In this document: positions 32,460 through 33,443 of the stretch, piece after piece | Layout of the letters: each line of letters starts with the position of its first letter | Numbering within the stretch: the stretch's first letter is position 1 | Assembly: GCA_015680685.1 (NCBI GenBank) | Contig: MNCI01017692.1 | Location: forward strand, 777,035-810,477 | DNA from: Gnetum montanum | Taxonomy: Eukaryota; Streptophyta; Gnetopsida; Gnetales; Gnetaceae | DNA length: 33,443 nt | Direction: 5' to 3' | Notes under the pieces: generated by a model | Databases searched by the model: none | Told to the model about the DNA's origin: nothing | What the model saw: the letters and a program-made list of their open reading frames with translations, nothing else | Program-made: the position numbers and the translations under genes

Positions 32460-33443
32460 CTGCAATCACATGGGACCAATCGTTAGTAAGGTTGTTACCA
32501 AAGTTAGGTTATACCTTACTGCTTGCCTTAATAAATTTACTTTATTTTCGTGTGATGTTAATTATTAGAAGAACATGTCCCCAAAAGATTATAGTGTTGA
32601 GTCCTCTTTGCTTAGGTGGTTTCCAAATTTAATTTTCTGGTATAGCTAAGGGGATGAAATTGTTTTTGGCATGTTATTCTTAATTTTAGAACTAATTACC
32701 CTTAAAGATGTCCTTCAGGCAATGATGAATTTCAAAAAATTTATGCACTATTCAAAAAATTTATGCGTTATTCAGCATGTGCCCCTCCCCCACGACTAAG
32801 CTGAACACTCCGGGGTCAAGTAGGTTCAAACAAAATGAAAATCAGAGTACCAACAAGTGAGTTATGGATATGAAAGAAAGGGATCCACAATCGCAAGTAG
32901 TAGAGAGAAATTTGAAAAACTTCCCCTGCGTGAATAGTTGCAAATAATGTTGATTAGCACAGGGGGGTCATATGTATATATATTTTTATTGAAGTTAGGG
33001 CACTTAAAGAATGTACCAAAATTTTAATATTTCTTTGAAATTAAACAATATAAACTAAGGACATCTAAATGATTGTTAAAGGGTTCTAGGGTAATTCAAC
33101 TAGTTCTGAAGGCCCGAAAATTTTGATGGTGTGGAATTAATCAATAAGAACCTCAGATGGTAGAGAAAAAGGATATGTGATGGTAATAAGGAAAAGAAAA
33201 TTATGAAAAATTAAGCTGAGAATAAGAAATTGTGTGTTTGAGCTATAGAATTAGTGAAGATTACGAAATATTACACAAGTGGATCCTCCCCAAAGCAGGT
33301 TTCAACCTATGATGCCCTTGTGTAACCACACTTAAAGTGTCCGTGGGCACTAGAAGGGTTAAATGTAATCTGCACTAACTCCACAAAACACACACATGTA
33401 AATATCACCAAAATGAGATGAAAATTCTATGTTACATGGGACA
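32460..33443 (-). other. element C region upstream of the 3' ORF
   Basis: No coding motif was seen. It holds an exact 20-bp tandem repeat (TTCAAAAAATTTATGCACTA and its near copy, 32731-32770), a purine tract (minus AGTCGTGGGGGAGGGGC, 32781-32797) and, near the end, the segment conserved with element B. The plus frame at 32345-32632 is a shadow of the 3' ORF and its leader. Confidence 0.55.

Larger units (their letters stand above)
31692..33443 (-). mobile_element. element C internal region, truncated by window end
   Basis: It carries the polypurine tract, a 3'-terminal ORF (31863-32459), a 20-bp tandem repeat (32731-32770), a second purine tract and the block shared with element B (33260-33345). 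Pol and the 5' LTR would lie beyond 33443. Compared with A and B it has fewer obvious decay mutations. Confidence 0.75.

Noticed and set aside
32345-32632. 95-codon plus-strand frame
   Set aside because: It lies antisense to the N-terminal part of the element C 3' ORF and its leader and has no motif of its own.

Overview
The window reads as nuclear DNA of a seed plant with a large, repeat-filled genome. It is AT-rich, has no bacterial-type gene packing, and is dominated by old Ty3/gypsy LTR retrotransposons of the non-chromodomain (Athila/Tat-like) type, with a primer-binding site matching plant tRNA-Asp. Ty1/copia debris and a tRNA-derived SINE-like repeat are also present. No intact host gene and no intact transposon gene was found. 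The species cannot be fixed from sequence alone.

Layout. 1-1500: a CpG-richer, apparently low-copy stretch with three short exon-like open segments on the minus strand and a GC-rich foldback. 2069-2909: a 419-bp tandem duplication. 2910-4984: unclassified AT-rich DNA. 4985 to about 10171: element A, a gypsy element on the minus strand that kept two LTRs, gag and part of the protease but lost RT, RNase H and integrase. 10657-11579: solo LTR D with target-site duplication GCTGC, inserted into a decayed reading frame. 13041-14540: a copia-type gag remnant (minus). About 16420-17180: degenerate LTR E (plus). 18573-18700: SINE-like copy 1. 18916-29780: element B, a full-length but dead gypsy element (minus) with perfect target-site duplication GTGGT and recognisable gag, protease, RT, RNase H and integrase. 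Its pol is interrupted by solo LTR S (24854-25786, plus) with target-site duplication ACAAT. 29786-30105: tandem repeat into which B inserted. 30615-30757: SINE-like copy 2, inverted. 30795 to the window end: element C, represented by its 3' LTR, a polypurine tract and a 3'-terminal ORF.

The gypsy LTRs A, B, C, D, E and S form one superfamily. All but E, whose ends are not resolved, begin TGATGA or end TCATCA or a one-base variant. They share internal blocks and a TATA box. Between the outer LTR tip and the TATA box each carries a spaced array of six-base palindrome-like cores. The core sequence changes from copy to copy (GATATC, GTCGAC, ATCGAT, GACGTT/GATGTT) while 14-bp and 19-20-bp spacings recur. 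This is the most interesting signal in the window. The 3' LTRs of A and B have also separately lost the AATAAA signal that their 5' LTRs retain.

All reading frames in the transposons carry stops or frameshifts, and most mismatches between paired LTRs and at the primer sites are transitions, as expected of old, methylated, decaying copies.
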